Origin: JBBEDC01 sp040881505
GTDB lineage: Bacteria > Patescibacteriota > Andersenbacteria > UBA10190
Direction of reading: 5' to 3'
DNA: 19,815 bases
Assembly: GCA_040881505.1 (NCBI GenBank)
Contig: JBBEDC010000038.1
Coordinates: forward strand, 1 to 19,815
The notes beneath the pieces are model-generated. The model did no database searches, was not told the DNA's origin, and saw only the letters and a program-made list of their open reading frames with translations. This document shows, one piece after another, positions 14,372 to 19,815 of this stretch (position 1 is the first letter of the stretch; the number at the start of each line of letters is the position of its first letter). The translations under genes were made by a program, and so were the position numbers.

Positions 14372-15307
14372 CTACCCTTGGCGGCTTAGGTAGTCGCCAG
14401 CTGAAAGTGCGGCACTGCAGCCGTGGCCGGCTGCCACGACAATTTGAGCATCACGAATGTCGGTAACATCCCCTGCTGCAAAGAAGCCGGGCACGTTTGT
14501 ATTGCCGTAGCGGTCAGCTACAACAGCGCCAAAGGAGTCAAGCTCAACTAGGTCTTTAATGGGTGCGGTGTTAGGAATAGCACCGATGGTTACAAACACT
14601 GCCTGCACATCCAGCGTTTTTTCTTCTTGTGTTTGACTGTTCACATAGGTGAGCTTGTTTACCATCATCTCCCCTTCGATTTTAGTGGTATTCGTGTTGT
14701 AGATAATTTCTACTTTTGGATCGTTGCTGAAGTTATTGATCAGAATAGGGTCTGCGCGTAGCGTGTCGGTGTCGTGCAGTAGGTAAATCTTCTTAGCGAT
14801 TTTCTGCAGCATAATCACCGCTTCCGCTCCAGTGTTGCCACCACCGATAACGGCCACTTCCTTATCTGGAAACAAAGGAGCATCGCACGTTGCACAATAT
14901 GACACGCCTCGGTTCTTAAATTCTTCTTCTCCGGGAACATTGAGTTTGCGAGGGTGTCGTCCGGCGGTGTATATCACAGTCTTGGCGGTAAATGTTTTGC
15001 CGCCACTGGCAACGAGTGTGAACGTGTTGTCGTCTTTCGTAACAGTGGTGACTGTATCGGACACAATATCGACCATATCCTTATGGCTTTTCAGGTGGTT
15101 AATAAATTTATCAGCCAAGGCATTCCCGTCAGTCTCTCCATCTCCCGGCCAGTTTTCAATCTCGCCTGAGTTACGGACTTCTCCTCCTGGCAAATCGCCA
15201 ATGATAACAACCTTTAACTGTTTGCGGGCAGCGTAAATAGCGGCGGTAATTCCGGCAGGGCCGTATCCGACAATACCAACATCGTATGTTGTAGTTTCCT
15301 CGTTCAT
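14372..15307 (-). CDS. trxB: Thioredoxin reductase-like flavoprotein
   Basis: A 311-aa protein of normal length for low-Mr thioredoxin reductase. The FAD motif is GYGPAG (14-19), the redox-active disulfide is Cys138-Ala-Thr-Cys141, the nucleotide-binding motif is GGGNTG (155-160), and the C-terminal FAD motif is GFFAAGDV. The segment that binds the NADPH 2'-phosphate (HRRxxxR in E. coli) reads HDTDTLR, so both arginines are missing and NADPH specificity is doubtful; NADH or another donor is possible. It follows the glutaredoxin gene by 13 bases, so it may reduce that protein. Confidence 0.93.
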   Translation of the reverse strand: MNEETTTYDVGIVGYGPAGITAAIYAARKQLKVVIIGDLPGGEVRNSGEIENWPGDGETDGNALADKFINHLKSHKDMVDIVSDTVTTVTKDDNTFTLVASGGKTFTAKTVIYTAGRHPRKLNVPGEEEFKNRGVSYCATCDAPLFPDKEVAVIGGGNTGAEAVIMLQKIAKKIYLLHDTDTLRADPILINNFSNDPKVEIIYNTNTTKIEGEMMVNKLTYVNSQTQEEKTLDVQAVFVTIGAIPNTAPIKDLVELDSFGAVVADRYGNTNVPGFFAAGDVTDIRDAQIVVAAGHGCSAALSAGDYLSRQG

Positions 15308-15320
15308 CGACGTCTTTCAA

Positions 15321-15572
15321 TTATCCAGCTATGCCCAGCGCTGCAGCAATGCGAGCCTGGTCAAAGCCTATAATCATATCTTCATTTCCTTCATTTTCAA
15401 CAATAATGACAGGAACGCCCATTTGTCCGGACTTTTCGATCATCTCCCGCGCCTTCGCTTGATCTGTGCCCACGTTGATTTCGTTGTATTCAACGCCGTG
15501 AGATTGCATGAATTCTTTTGCCGCTTTGCAGTAGCCGCAGGTTGAAGTGGTGTAAATAGTTACATTCGCCAT
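15321..15572 (-). CDS. Glutaredoxin-like (NrdH/YruB-type) protein
   Basis: An 83-aa thioredoxin-fold protein read from ATG at 15572 (MANVTIYTTSTCGYC). The active site is Cys12-Gly-Tyr-Cys15, the cis-Pro loop is GVPVIIV, and the C-terminus GFDQARIAAALGI is typical. NrdH-type glutaredoxins are usually reduced by thioredoxin reductase rather than glutathione, which fits the trxB gene directly downstream. Likely roles are donating electrons to ribonucleotide reductase or general disulfide reduction in the cytoplasm. A longer frame exists upstream but lacks homology and crosses the RT terminator. Confidence 0.9.
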   Translation of the reverse strand: MANVTIYTTSTCGYCKAAKEFMQSHGVEYNEINVGTDQAKAREMIEKSGQMGVPVIIVENEGNEDMIIGFDQARIAAALGIAG

Positions 15573-15642
15573 AACAGGATAGTTAAGTATTTTCTTAAGG
15601 ATACCACAGGCGTCAAATATATGCAGATATTTGTTTGCGTAA

Positions 15643-15707
15643 TAAGAAAAACACACAGGGGCTACAAGGAAGTACGCCTGCGGCGCCTTTTTGTAGCACA
15701 TGTGTGT
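15643..15707 (-). terminator. Elaborate intrinsic terminator closing the retron unit
   Basis: ACACACA (15651-15657) pairs with TGTGTGT (15701-15707), then a symmetric 3x3 internal loop, GCTACAA (15661-15667) with TTGTAGC (15691-15697), and CGCC with GGCG at the tip. On the minus strand it is followed by TTTTCTTATTA. The stem starts inside the last RT codons, so RT transcription should end before the glutaredoxin gene. Confidence 0.75.
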
Positions 15708-16585
15708 CGGTATCGATGGATCAGCTGAACAAGCTCGCGTTCCTTCTTGGTGGGATGGTCAAGGTCTGTCGCGCTGTAGAACAAACCGATCATTCCCTCA
15801 AGCTGTTGCCGGTTGAGAGCCTTGCCCTCAAGGGCGGCTCGTAGCTGACGGTTAAACTCTCGGCACCATCGCGCCGGGAGCATTGCGTGTCCATGGCTGT
15901 TGAGCAAGATGCCAGTGATGCGCGCTGTGCCCTGTCTCTCGATGTCGACCACGCGCGACTTGCTGTGGTTCACTTGGAACCCAGCTGCTTCGACAAACGA
16001 GCGAAGGTCGCGTCGGCGTTGCTTCCCGATTGCTCGATCGCGACTGGAAAACGTAAGGTCGTCCAGATATCGGGTATAGCTAATCGCGCGCAGCTCGCAA
16101 TACTCACGAACGAAACGATCAAGGCGGACTTCGCAGTACAGGTTGAACAGCAGCGGCGATGCGTTCGCGCCGGTTGCAAGTCCACCTAACGCGCAGCTGC
16201 AGTACGTCTTGACGAAGGCGGCCACTTCTTCGTGCTGCCCCCTCAATTGAGGATCTAGCTGCTCGAAGATGGTTGCCAGGTACTCCAGGTCGACGGCTTG
16301 ATAAGCATCTCGCATATCAATTTGATAGAGATGCTGGTTTCCGGCATGCGCTTGCGCGTTGAGCTTCGAAGACCAACCCGCAATACAGCCCGTCGCTGAC
16401 GGCATGCTGACTCCACGCGACAGAACGTACTTGATGAGTCGCTTGTGGAGTAGCGCCATAGGCTTGTTGGGCGCATGCAGCAGTCGCTGTTTTTTGGTGC
16501 GTCCGAGCGGGTTGCGGTCAGCGTAGACAAACGTCCGGAAGGACGGCTCTCCAGCGATGTTCCTGTCTAGTTGCAAAAGGTTCAT
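15662..16585 (-). CDS. Retron-type reverse transcriptase
   Basis: A 307-aa RT read from ATG at 16585, chosen because AGAGGA lies 6 bases upstream; a longer frame to 16675 would run through the non-coding RNA. Motifs in order: QIDMRDAY with first catalytic Asp90, GGLATGANASP (134-144, usually LPQGxxxSP), RYLDD (catalytic Asp175-Asp176, usually YADD), GFQVNHSKSRV (202-212), and ITGILLN (223-229), equivalent to the VTG motif of retron RTs. No maturase, endonuclease or fused effector domain is present, and the C-terminus is a short basic tail (KRRRRRTSL). A retron RT copies part of the adjacent msr-msd RNA into msDNA. An inverted-repeat-flanked RNA region lies directly upstream, supporting this assignment over group II intron or diversity-generating RTs. 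Confidence 0.88.
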   Translation of the reverse strand: MNLLQLDRNIAGEPSFRTFVYADRNPLGRTKKQRLLHAPNKPMALLHKRLIKYVLSRGVSMPSATGCIAGWSSKLNAQAHAGNQHLYQIDMRDAYQAVDLEYLATIFEQLDPQLRGQHEEVAAFVKTYCSCALGGLATGANASPLLFNLYCEVRLDRFVREYCELRAISYTRYLDDLTFSSRDRAIGKQRRRDLRSFVEAAGFQVNHSKSRVVDIERQGTARITGILLNSHGHAMLPARWCREFNRQLRAALEGKALNRQQLEGMIGLFYSATDLDHPTKKERELVQLIHRYRHTCATKRRRRRTSL

Positions 16586-16619
16586 TGTAATCCTCTTTCG
16601 TGACAAGAAGATCAGCGGG

Positions 16620-16631
16620 ATGGGCACGGGT
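16620..16631 (-). repeat. Retron a2 inverted repeat
   Basis: ACCCGTGCCCAT on the minus strand pairs with a1 over all 12 bases. It sits 35 bases before the RT start codon. Confidence 0.75.
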
Positions 16632-16765
16632 GCGTACAACGGTGTTTTGCTGATGTCCGAGGGTTTCGTCCGCACCAGAAGGTGGGGCTTTCCCTAAGTA
16701 CAGTCGGGGTAACCCCACATGGAGCCCCCTGCTCGTCCGTATGGACGAGTGCCGCGTTGCCGTTT

Positions 16766-16777
16766 ACCCGTGCCCAT
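16766..16777 (-). repeat. Retron a1 inverted repeat
   Basis: ATGGGCACGGGT on the minus strand is the exact reverse complement of the repeat at 16620-16631. It would form the base-paired end of the msr-msd RNA. Confidence 0.75.
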
Positions 16778-16778
16778 T

Positions 16779-16842
16779 TCTACTCTCTTGAGAAAAGAGA
16801 GGACCCACCGAAGCCGAAGGCCACGGTAGGGTTAAAGGTATA
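16779..16842 (-). promoter_or_regulatory. Retron 5' region: possible -10 and two stable hairpins
   Basis: On the minus strand TATACC (16842-16837) could be a -10. It is followed by hairpin ACCC-ACCG/CGGTGGGT with an inner GCC/GGC, and by CTCTCTT/AAGAGAG with a 5-base loop, both before a1. They may be part of the retron leader or, on the plus strand, structure in the 5' region of the sugar dehydrogenase gene. Confidence 0.4.
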
Positions 16843-16863
16843 GCGGAAGAGGGGTGACATCAA

Positions 16864-18201
16864 ATGTGTTGCGTGACAGAAAAATGCTCGTCTGCTAGCG
16901 TGAAGTCTATGAATACAGAAAAAAACCTCGTAGTAGTCGGTTTGGGATACGTTGGACTGCCCTTAGCCCTGCTGGCGCAAGAGAAAGGCTGGACCGTAGC
17001 CGGGCTTGATATTGATGAGGAAAAGGTAGGACAGATTAATTCAGGCACCTCCCCGCTCGAGGATGCCATTATAGAGCGCGACCTCAAGCGCTACCCGATC
17101 ACTGCCACGACCGACGCCTCGGTTGTCTCATCCGCCCAGGCCGTGGTAGTTGCCGTTCCCACACCCGTTACTGATAGTCACGAGCCGGACCTACGTCCGC
17201 TCAAGTCCGCCTTAGAATCTATTCTCCCCCATCTGCAACCAGGGCAGCTGCTAAGTATCGAATCCACTATCAATCCGGGCGTGATGCACGAGATTGTTGT
17301 GCCGATCCTGGAAACACGCAGCGACCTGCCTCTGCAAGGTGATAACGCACTGCAGCTTGTCCATTGCCCGGAACGCATTAACCCTGGGGACACCACATGG
17401 ACAATCCGTAACATTCCCCGCGTCATTGGCGGATATACTCCGCAAGCTACGGATGCTGGAGTTGCCTTCTATGGCAGTATTTTGGAAGCCGAGATCAAGC
17501 CGATGGGATCCTTAACTGAAGCTGAAGCGGTAAAGATATTTGAAAATACATTCCGTGATATCAATATTGCTTTCGTGAACGAGATGGCGAAGTCGTTTGA
17601 TAAGTTGGGGATTGATGTAACCCATGTCATCGAAGGGGCGTCGACAAAGCCCTTCGCATTCCTTGCCCACTACCCCGGCAACGGCGTCGGCGGACACTGT
17701 ATCAGCGTTGATCCGTATTACATGATCGAGCGGGCTAAGCAGGTAGGGTTTGACCATCAGTTCCTTCGCCTGGCTCGGCAGATTAACGACAGCATGCCCG
17801 CATATACACTTGAGCGGATGGATGAGGCCGTCGAAAAGCTGGGTATTGAAGCGCCTACGGTAGCGCTGCTAGGGCTCGCCTACAAGAAAAATATTGATGA
17901 TATTCGCGAGAGCCCGTGCCTCACGATTCGCTCGATGCTGGAAAAGCGCAACGGAAACTTGCGCGTATTTGATCCGCACGTGTTAAAAGGCTCAACAACA
18001 GCATCGCTCGACGAGGCCGTAAGTGGCGCTGATGTTGTTATCCTCGGCACTAATCACGACGAATTTATATCCGCACTGACTCCCGAATACCTCAAAAAGC
18101 ACAATGTGCGCATTGTGATCGATGGCAAAAACGCGCTTGATGGTGCGGTCTTGGCTGCGGCAGGAATCCTCTACTACGGTATCGGTCGCTCGGTTGGATA
18201 A
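16864..18201 (+). CDS. UDP-N-acetylmannosamine-type nucleotide-sugar dehydrogenase
   Basis: The frame from ATG 16864 has GAGGGG 9 bases upstream; conserved sequence begins at the internal ATG 16909 (430 aa, numbering used here). The N-terminal NAD-binding site is GLGYVG (11-16). The catalytic loop GVGGHCISVDPYY carries Cys264, and KPFAFLAHYPG precedes it, as in WecC/WbpA/TviB-type enzymes. The C-terminal UDP-binding domain includes LGLAYKKNIDDIRESP. The enzyme oxidises C6 of a UDP-HexNAc twice with NAD+ to give the uronic acid used in surface polysaccharides. No other sugar gene is adjacent. The exact sugar (ManNAc or GlcNAc) cannot be fixed here. Confidence 0.92.
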   Translation: MCCVTEKCSSASVKSMNTEKNLVVVGLGYVGLPLALLAQEKGWTVAGLDIDEEKVGQINSGTSPLEDAIIERDLKRYPITATTDASVVSSAQAVVVAVPTPVTDSHEPDLRPLKSALESILPHLQPGQLLSIESTINPGVMHEIVVPILETRSDLPLQGDNALQLVHCPERINPGDTTWTIRNIPRVIGGYTPQATDAGVAFYGSILEAEIKPMGSLTEAEAVKIFENTFRDINIAFVNEMAKSFDKLGIDVTHVIEGASTKPFAFLAHYPGNGVGGHCISVDPYYMIERAKQVGFDHQFLRLARQINDSMPAYTLERMDEAVEKLGIEAPTVALLGLAYKKNIDDIRESPCLTIRSMLEKRNGNLRVFDPHVLKGSTTASLDEAVSGADVVILGTNHDEFISALTPEYLKKHNVRIVIDGKNALDGAVLAAAGILYYGIGRSVG

Positions 18202-18255
18202 ACAACGGTGCTTTTTGCTAGGGAGCCCGTTAAAACTAGTGTTCTCTTTTTGTTC

Positions 18256-18346
18256 TTGACAACGTCGGATATTTGTGTACACTGATAGGTATTACGACGA
18301 AAAGGGATCCGAACGGTTAATTACCTAAGGAGCCCTTTTCTTTATT
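18256..18346 (+). ncRNA. Candidate short RNA: promoter followed by terminator-like hairpin
   Basis: TTGACA (18256-18261), 16 bases and TACACT (18278-18283) form a good plus-strand promoter with a start near 18290. Only about 10 bases later AAAAGGG pairs with CCCTTTT (plus TCC/GGA inside), followed by TTTCTTTATTT-like sequence. This would yield an RNA of about 55 nt. The same hairpin can also terminate the opposing NYN gene, which may be its main purpose. Confidence 0.35.
18299..18338 (-). terminator. Hairpin ending the NYN gene (possibly bidirectional)
   Basis: AAAAGGG/CCCTTTT with inner TCC/GGA lies just after the stop at 18346. On the minus strand it ends in CCCTTTTCG, a short T-run. Confidence 0.5.
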
Positions 18347-18846
18347 TAGCGCCCAATTTTTCTTCGTACATCCGTAGCACTTAAATCAGCCCTATATTTC
18401 AGATCAATCTTTTTATACAGAGATGACGCTCGCCTTTGATCTGGAAAGAGTATCTTCTTCAGCCGATTCTCATCAATCAAAAAATCAACCATCATTCTAT
18501 AATCTCCATCACCAGATACTAAGACAACCCTTTCAAAGTCTTCTCGCTGATACAGCTTCTTCATTACCGAAAAGACGATATCTGTATCAACGTTTCCTTT
18601 CTTCTTTCCCAGCATGGCTGAGCTGTGTTCCCGGAATTGCAAAATGAATCCAGCTTTTTGAATAGCATCGTATAGGTCTTGCTGATTATCCTGGGTGAAT
18701 CCCAGAAAGTAGTAGGCTTCCTTAACGTTGTATTTTTGCTGCAGGTATACTCTGAACCTCGGTAAATCTATACGCCACGGCCTATCTGACATGGTCGTTC
18801 CCATATACAAATTCTGTCCGTCAATAAAGGCAATATTACCAGCCAT
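18346..18846 (-). CDS. NYN-domain (LabA/DUF88-type) nuclease-like protein
   Basis: A 166-aa protein made almost entirely of one NYN/PIN-like domain. Acidic residues that would bind metal are Asp9 (FIDGQNLY), Asp87 and Asp89 (KGNVDTDI), and Asp113 and Asp115 (VSGDGDYRMMV), all present. Family members are predicted metal-dependent RNases involved in RNA processing or turnover. The C-terminal 25 residues are basic and may contact RNA. The start ATG lies 8 bases after TGATATAAA, so the message has almost no leader and no Shine-Dalgarno site. It is convergent with the sugar dehydrogenase gene. Confidence 0.88.
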   Translation of the reverse strand: MAGNIAFIDGQNLYMGTTMSDRPWRIDLPRFRVYLQQKYNVKEAYYFLGFTQDNQQDLYDAIQKAGFILQFREHSSAMLGKKKGNVDTDIVFSVMKKLYQREDFERVVLVSGDGDYRMMVDFLIDENRLKKILFPDQRRASSLYKKIDLKYRADLSATDVRRKIGR

Positions 18847-18854
18847 AAGCTCAA

Positions 18855-18863
18855 TTTATATCA
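18855..18863 (-). promoter_or_regulatory. Extended -10 promoter of the NYN gene
   Basis: The minus strand reads TGATATAAA, 8 bases before ATG 18846. The predicted leader is about 2 nt. Confidence 0.55.
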
Positions 18864-18980
18864 GCTGGTGCGTAAATGCCATATCGGGTGGACGCACAAT
18901 CTTGCTCGCCAACCAGGGCGTCTTCCGAATCAAAAGTATGATGACGAAGAGGATACCCCTCCCCTGCACACACTATTTTG

Positions 18981-19019
18981 GATAAAAGAAAAGAGTCCAG
19001 TGCACAATGCAAAGGGCCC
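18981..19019 (-). terminator. Probable terminator of the 19063-19707 gene
   Basis: On the minus strand an imperfect stem (GGG/CTC, CC/GG, TGCA/TGCA with TTG loop) is followed by TTTTCTTTTATC. It lies about 45 bases past the stop codon. The rest of the 216-base gap between the two genes shows nothing else recognisable. Confidence 0.5.
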
Positions 19020-19062
19020 AAGAAACTATGCGAAACGAGAACGTAATCAGGTCAGACGTCTC

Positions 19063-19707
19063 TCAGGGCTCGTAAAGTAGGGTTCGGTAGTTGCCGCTGA
19101 ACAGACTGTCACACTCCAGAGACTTGAAGTTCTCGTGCCAACCCTCTTTGTAGTAAACCAACGAAGGAATCCAAAGGTGGTCCTGAAGGTCTACGTAGAC
19201 GGTTCTCCAAAAAAGAATGTAGTAATCTTTCCACTCCTCTGGAATCAGTTCGGGATGACTGAGCAGAAAATCACGGACAGCGACACCCATGATGGGGAGG
19301 TTTTGGAGCTCATCCTTCAGCTCGTGGCCCTTGTATGCTTTTGTTTCCTGACTTGCAGGCAAATAGAGTTTTGCCCGCTTAGGATCCCAGGCGAACTTCC
19401 CCTTCTGCGACCACTGCACACGTTTAAAGTTGCTGGTGATCCAAGGCAGGTTGTCACAGTCAATGACGTGTGATTCTTCGGCCTGTGCACGGGAACGGCC
19501 ACTTGCCTTTCGCAGTTTGACGGGCGGCTTAGTACTGGTTGGCCTCGGCTGGCGAAGCAATTGATTCAAATCGGCCAGCCAGAGCGAGCCATTTTCACCG
19601 GATAGCTTTTCAAGCAGGTCATTGAGCGGTCCACGAGCATCGCAGAGCGCTAACCGAGTGTAGCAGTCAGTCCTTTCGCGAATGGGTAAGAACAAACGTG
19701 AGCACAC
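19063..19707 (-). CDS. Hypothetical protein, 214 aa
   Basis: No family is recognised. The frame starts with GTG at 19707, about 10 bases downstream of the predicted transcription start, without a Shine-Dalgarno site; the true start could be a few codons further in. The first 90 residues are basic and low-complexity in part (RQPRPTSTKPPVKLRKASGR). The C-terminal 120 residues are well-ordered and rich in Trp and Tyr (EEWKDYYILFWRTVYVDLQD, LVYYKEGWHENF), suggesting a compact globular domain. There is no signal peptide or membrane segment. A good promoter and a terminator flank it, so it is a single-gene unit. Confidence 0.65.
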   Translation of the reverse strand: MCSRLFLPIRERTDCYTRLALCDARGPLNDLLEKLSGENGSLWLADLNQLLRQPRPTSTKPPVKLRKASGRSRAQAEESHVIDCDNLPWITSNFKRVQWSQKGKFAWDPKRAKLYLPASQETKAYKGHELKDELQNLPIMGVAVRDFLLSHPELIPEEWKDYYILFWRTVYVDLQDHLWIPSLVYYKEGWHENFKSLECDSLFSGNYRTLLYEP

Positions 19708-19723
19708 CGCGTGCCACGTTTAT

Positions 19724-19752
19724 TATTTAACCTAATATTAAAATACTGTCAA
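19724..19752 (-). promoter_or_regulatory. Promoter of the 214-aa gene
   Basis: On the minus strand TTGACA (19752-19747), 17 bases, TAAATA (19729-19724). Confidence 0.6.
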
Positions 19753-19790
19753 GTGTCCTCTGGCTGAATTCTAGTATCTAACGCAACAAC

Positions 19791-19815
19791 CCCCGCCTCA
19801 CCTACTATGAGGCAT
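19791..19815. repeat. Stem-loop at the window edge
   Basis: GCCTCA and TGAGGC form a 6-bp stem with a 7-base loop. It may be a terminator of a gene outside the window; the flanking sequence is cut off. Confidence 0.35.

Larger units (their letters stand above)
16620..16777 (-). ncRNA. Candidate retron msr-msd non-coding RNA
   Basis: A 158-nt region upstream of the RT gene is bounded by a perfect 12-bp inverted repeat: ATGGGCACGGGT (16777-16766) and ACCCGTGCCCAT (16631-16620) on the minus strand, matching retron a1/a2. A second pairing, AACGG with CCGTT, continues the stem after a small internal loop. Inside lie a 7-bp stem-loop CTCGTCC/GGACGAG (16749-16732), a GGGGCT/AGCCCC stem (16728-16684) enclosing GGGG/CCCC (16716-16706), and CACC/GGTG (16684-16673). 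The RT ATG begins 35 bases after a2. Size, order and spacing are typical of retrons; the branching G and msd boundaries cannot be fixed from sequence alone. Confidence 0.75.

Noticed and set aside
15573..15701. Long N-terminal extension of the glutaredoxin
   Set aside because: It crosses the RT terminator and overlaps the RT gene end; glutaredoxin homology starts at the ATG at 15572.
15887..16189. 100-codon plus-strand frame opposite the RT gene
   Set aside because: It is an antisense shadow of the RT coding sequence without ribosome site or domain.
16586..16675. N-terminal extension of the RT to an upstream ATG at 16675
   Set aside because: It would translate through the 3' part of the msr-msd region and a2; the ATG at 16585 has a well-placed AGAGGA.
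16518..16718. Open frame of 66 codons across the retron RNA region, minus strand
   Set aside because: It overlaps the a2 repeat and the RT start in another frame, has no ribosome site and no domain-like sequence.
16585..16860. Diversity-generating retroelement template/variable repeat near the RT
   Set aside because: No near-identical direct repeat with A-biased differences was seen, and the RT lacks the DGR-type motif-4 sequence.
18868..19080. 70-codon plus-strand frame starting with GTG in the 18847-19062 gap
   Set aside because: No ribosome site, it overlaps the end of the 214-aa gene and crosses its terminator; the composition is not protein-like.
1..19815. CRISPR array, tRNA, rRNA or insertion sequence
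   Set aside because: No regularly spaced direct repeats, tRNA cloverleaf arms, rRNA-like stretches or transposase genes were recognised by eye; a dedicated search was not possible.

Overview
This is a compact bacterial chromosome segment with roughly balanced base composition. Most genes lie on the minus strand, spacing is tight, and TGA is used as a normal stop (genetic code 11). Many proteins are short membrane or exported hypotheticals. The mix of minimal housekeeping genes (prfB-ftsE-ftsX, trxB-glutaredoxin, a DivIC/FtsB-like protein, two HtrA-fold proteins) with several start codons lying directly behind a -10 box suggests a Candidate Phyla Radiation (Patescibacteria) genome. That placement is an inference from gene content and was not tested by phylogeny.

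Layout. 1-773 (-): the start of a CPBP-like membrane protein, cut by the window edge. 867-1370 and 1482-2420 (-): a hypothetical protein and a calcineurin-like phosphoesterase. 2547-5289 (+): an exported protein with three DUF4214-like repeats, a 55-aa zinc-ribbon protein, a 58-aa protein and a degenerate ABC ATPase. 5293-8037 (-): the cell-division cluster prfB (with its programmed +1 frameshift), ftsE, ftsX. 8157-8459 (+): a small hypothetical protein. 8498-10732 (-): an operon of HtrA protease, MGMT-type alkyltransferase domain, PEBP/YbhB protein and acylphosphatase. 10824-11376 (-): two small genes separated by terminators. 11503-13527 (-): an HtrA-like pseudoprotease, a DivIC/FtsB-like protein and an exported protein. 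13540-15572 (-): glutaredoxin, thioredoxin reductase and a polytopic membrane protein.

The most notable unit is at 15643-16842 (-). A 307-aa reverse transcriptase with retron-like motifs is preceded by a structured non-coding region bounded by a perfect 12-bp inverted repeat (16766-16777 and 16620-16631). That is the a1/a2 architecture of a retron msr-msd RNA. An elaborate intrinsic terminator closes the unit, and no recognisable effector gene accompanies it, so it looks like a free-standing, possibly undescribed retron. To its right are a UDP-N-acetylmannosamine-type dehydrogenase (+), a short promoter-plus-hairpin element, a NYN-domain nuclease-like protein (-) and an unrecognised protein (-).

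A second theme is transcription. The extended -10 TGATATACT and close variants recur before several genes, often with only 6-8 nt between the -10 hexamer and ATG. This implies leaderless mRNAs alongside genes that have good Shine-Dalgarno sites. A third theme is degenerate enzymes: a triad-less HtrA, an ABC ATPase without Walker B glutamate or switch histidine, and a thioredoxin reductase without the NADPH arginines.
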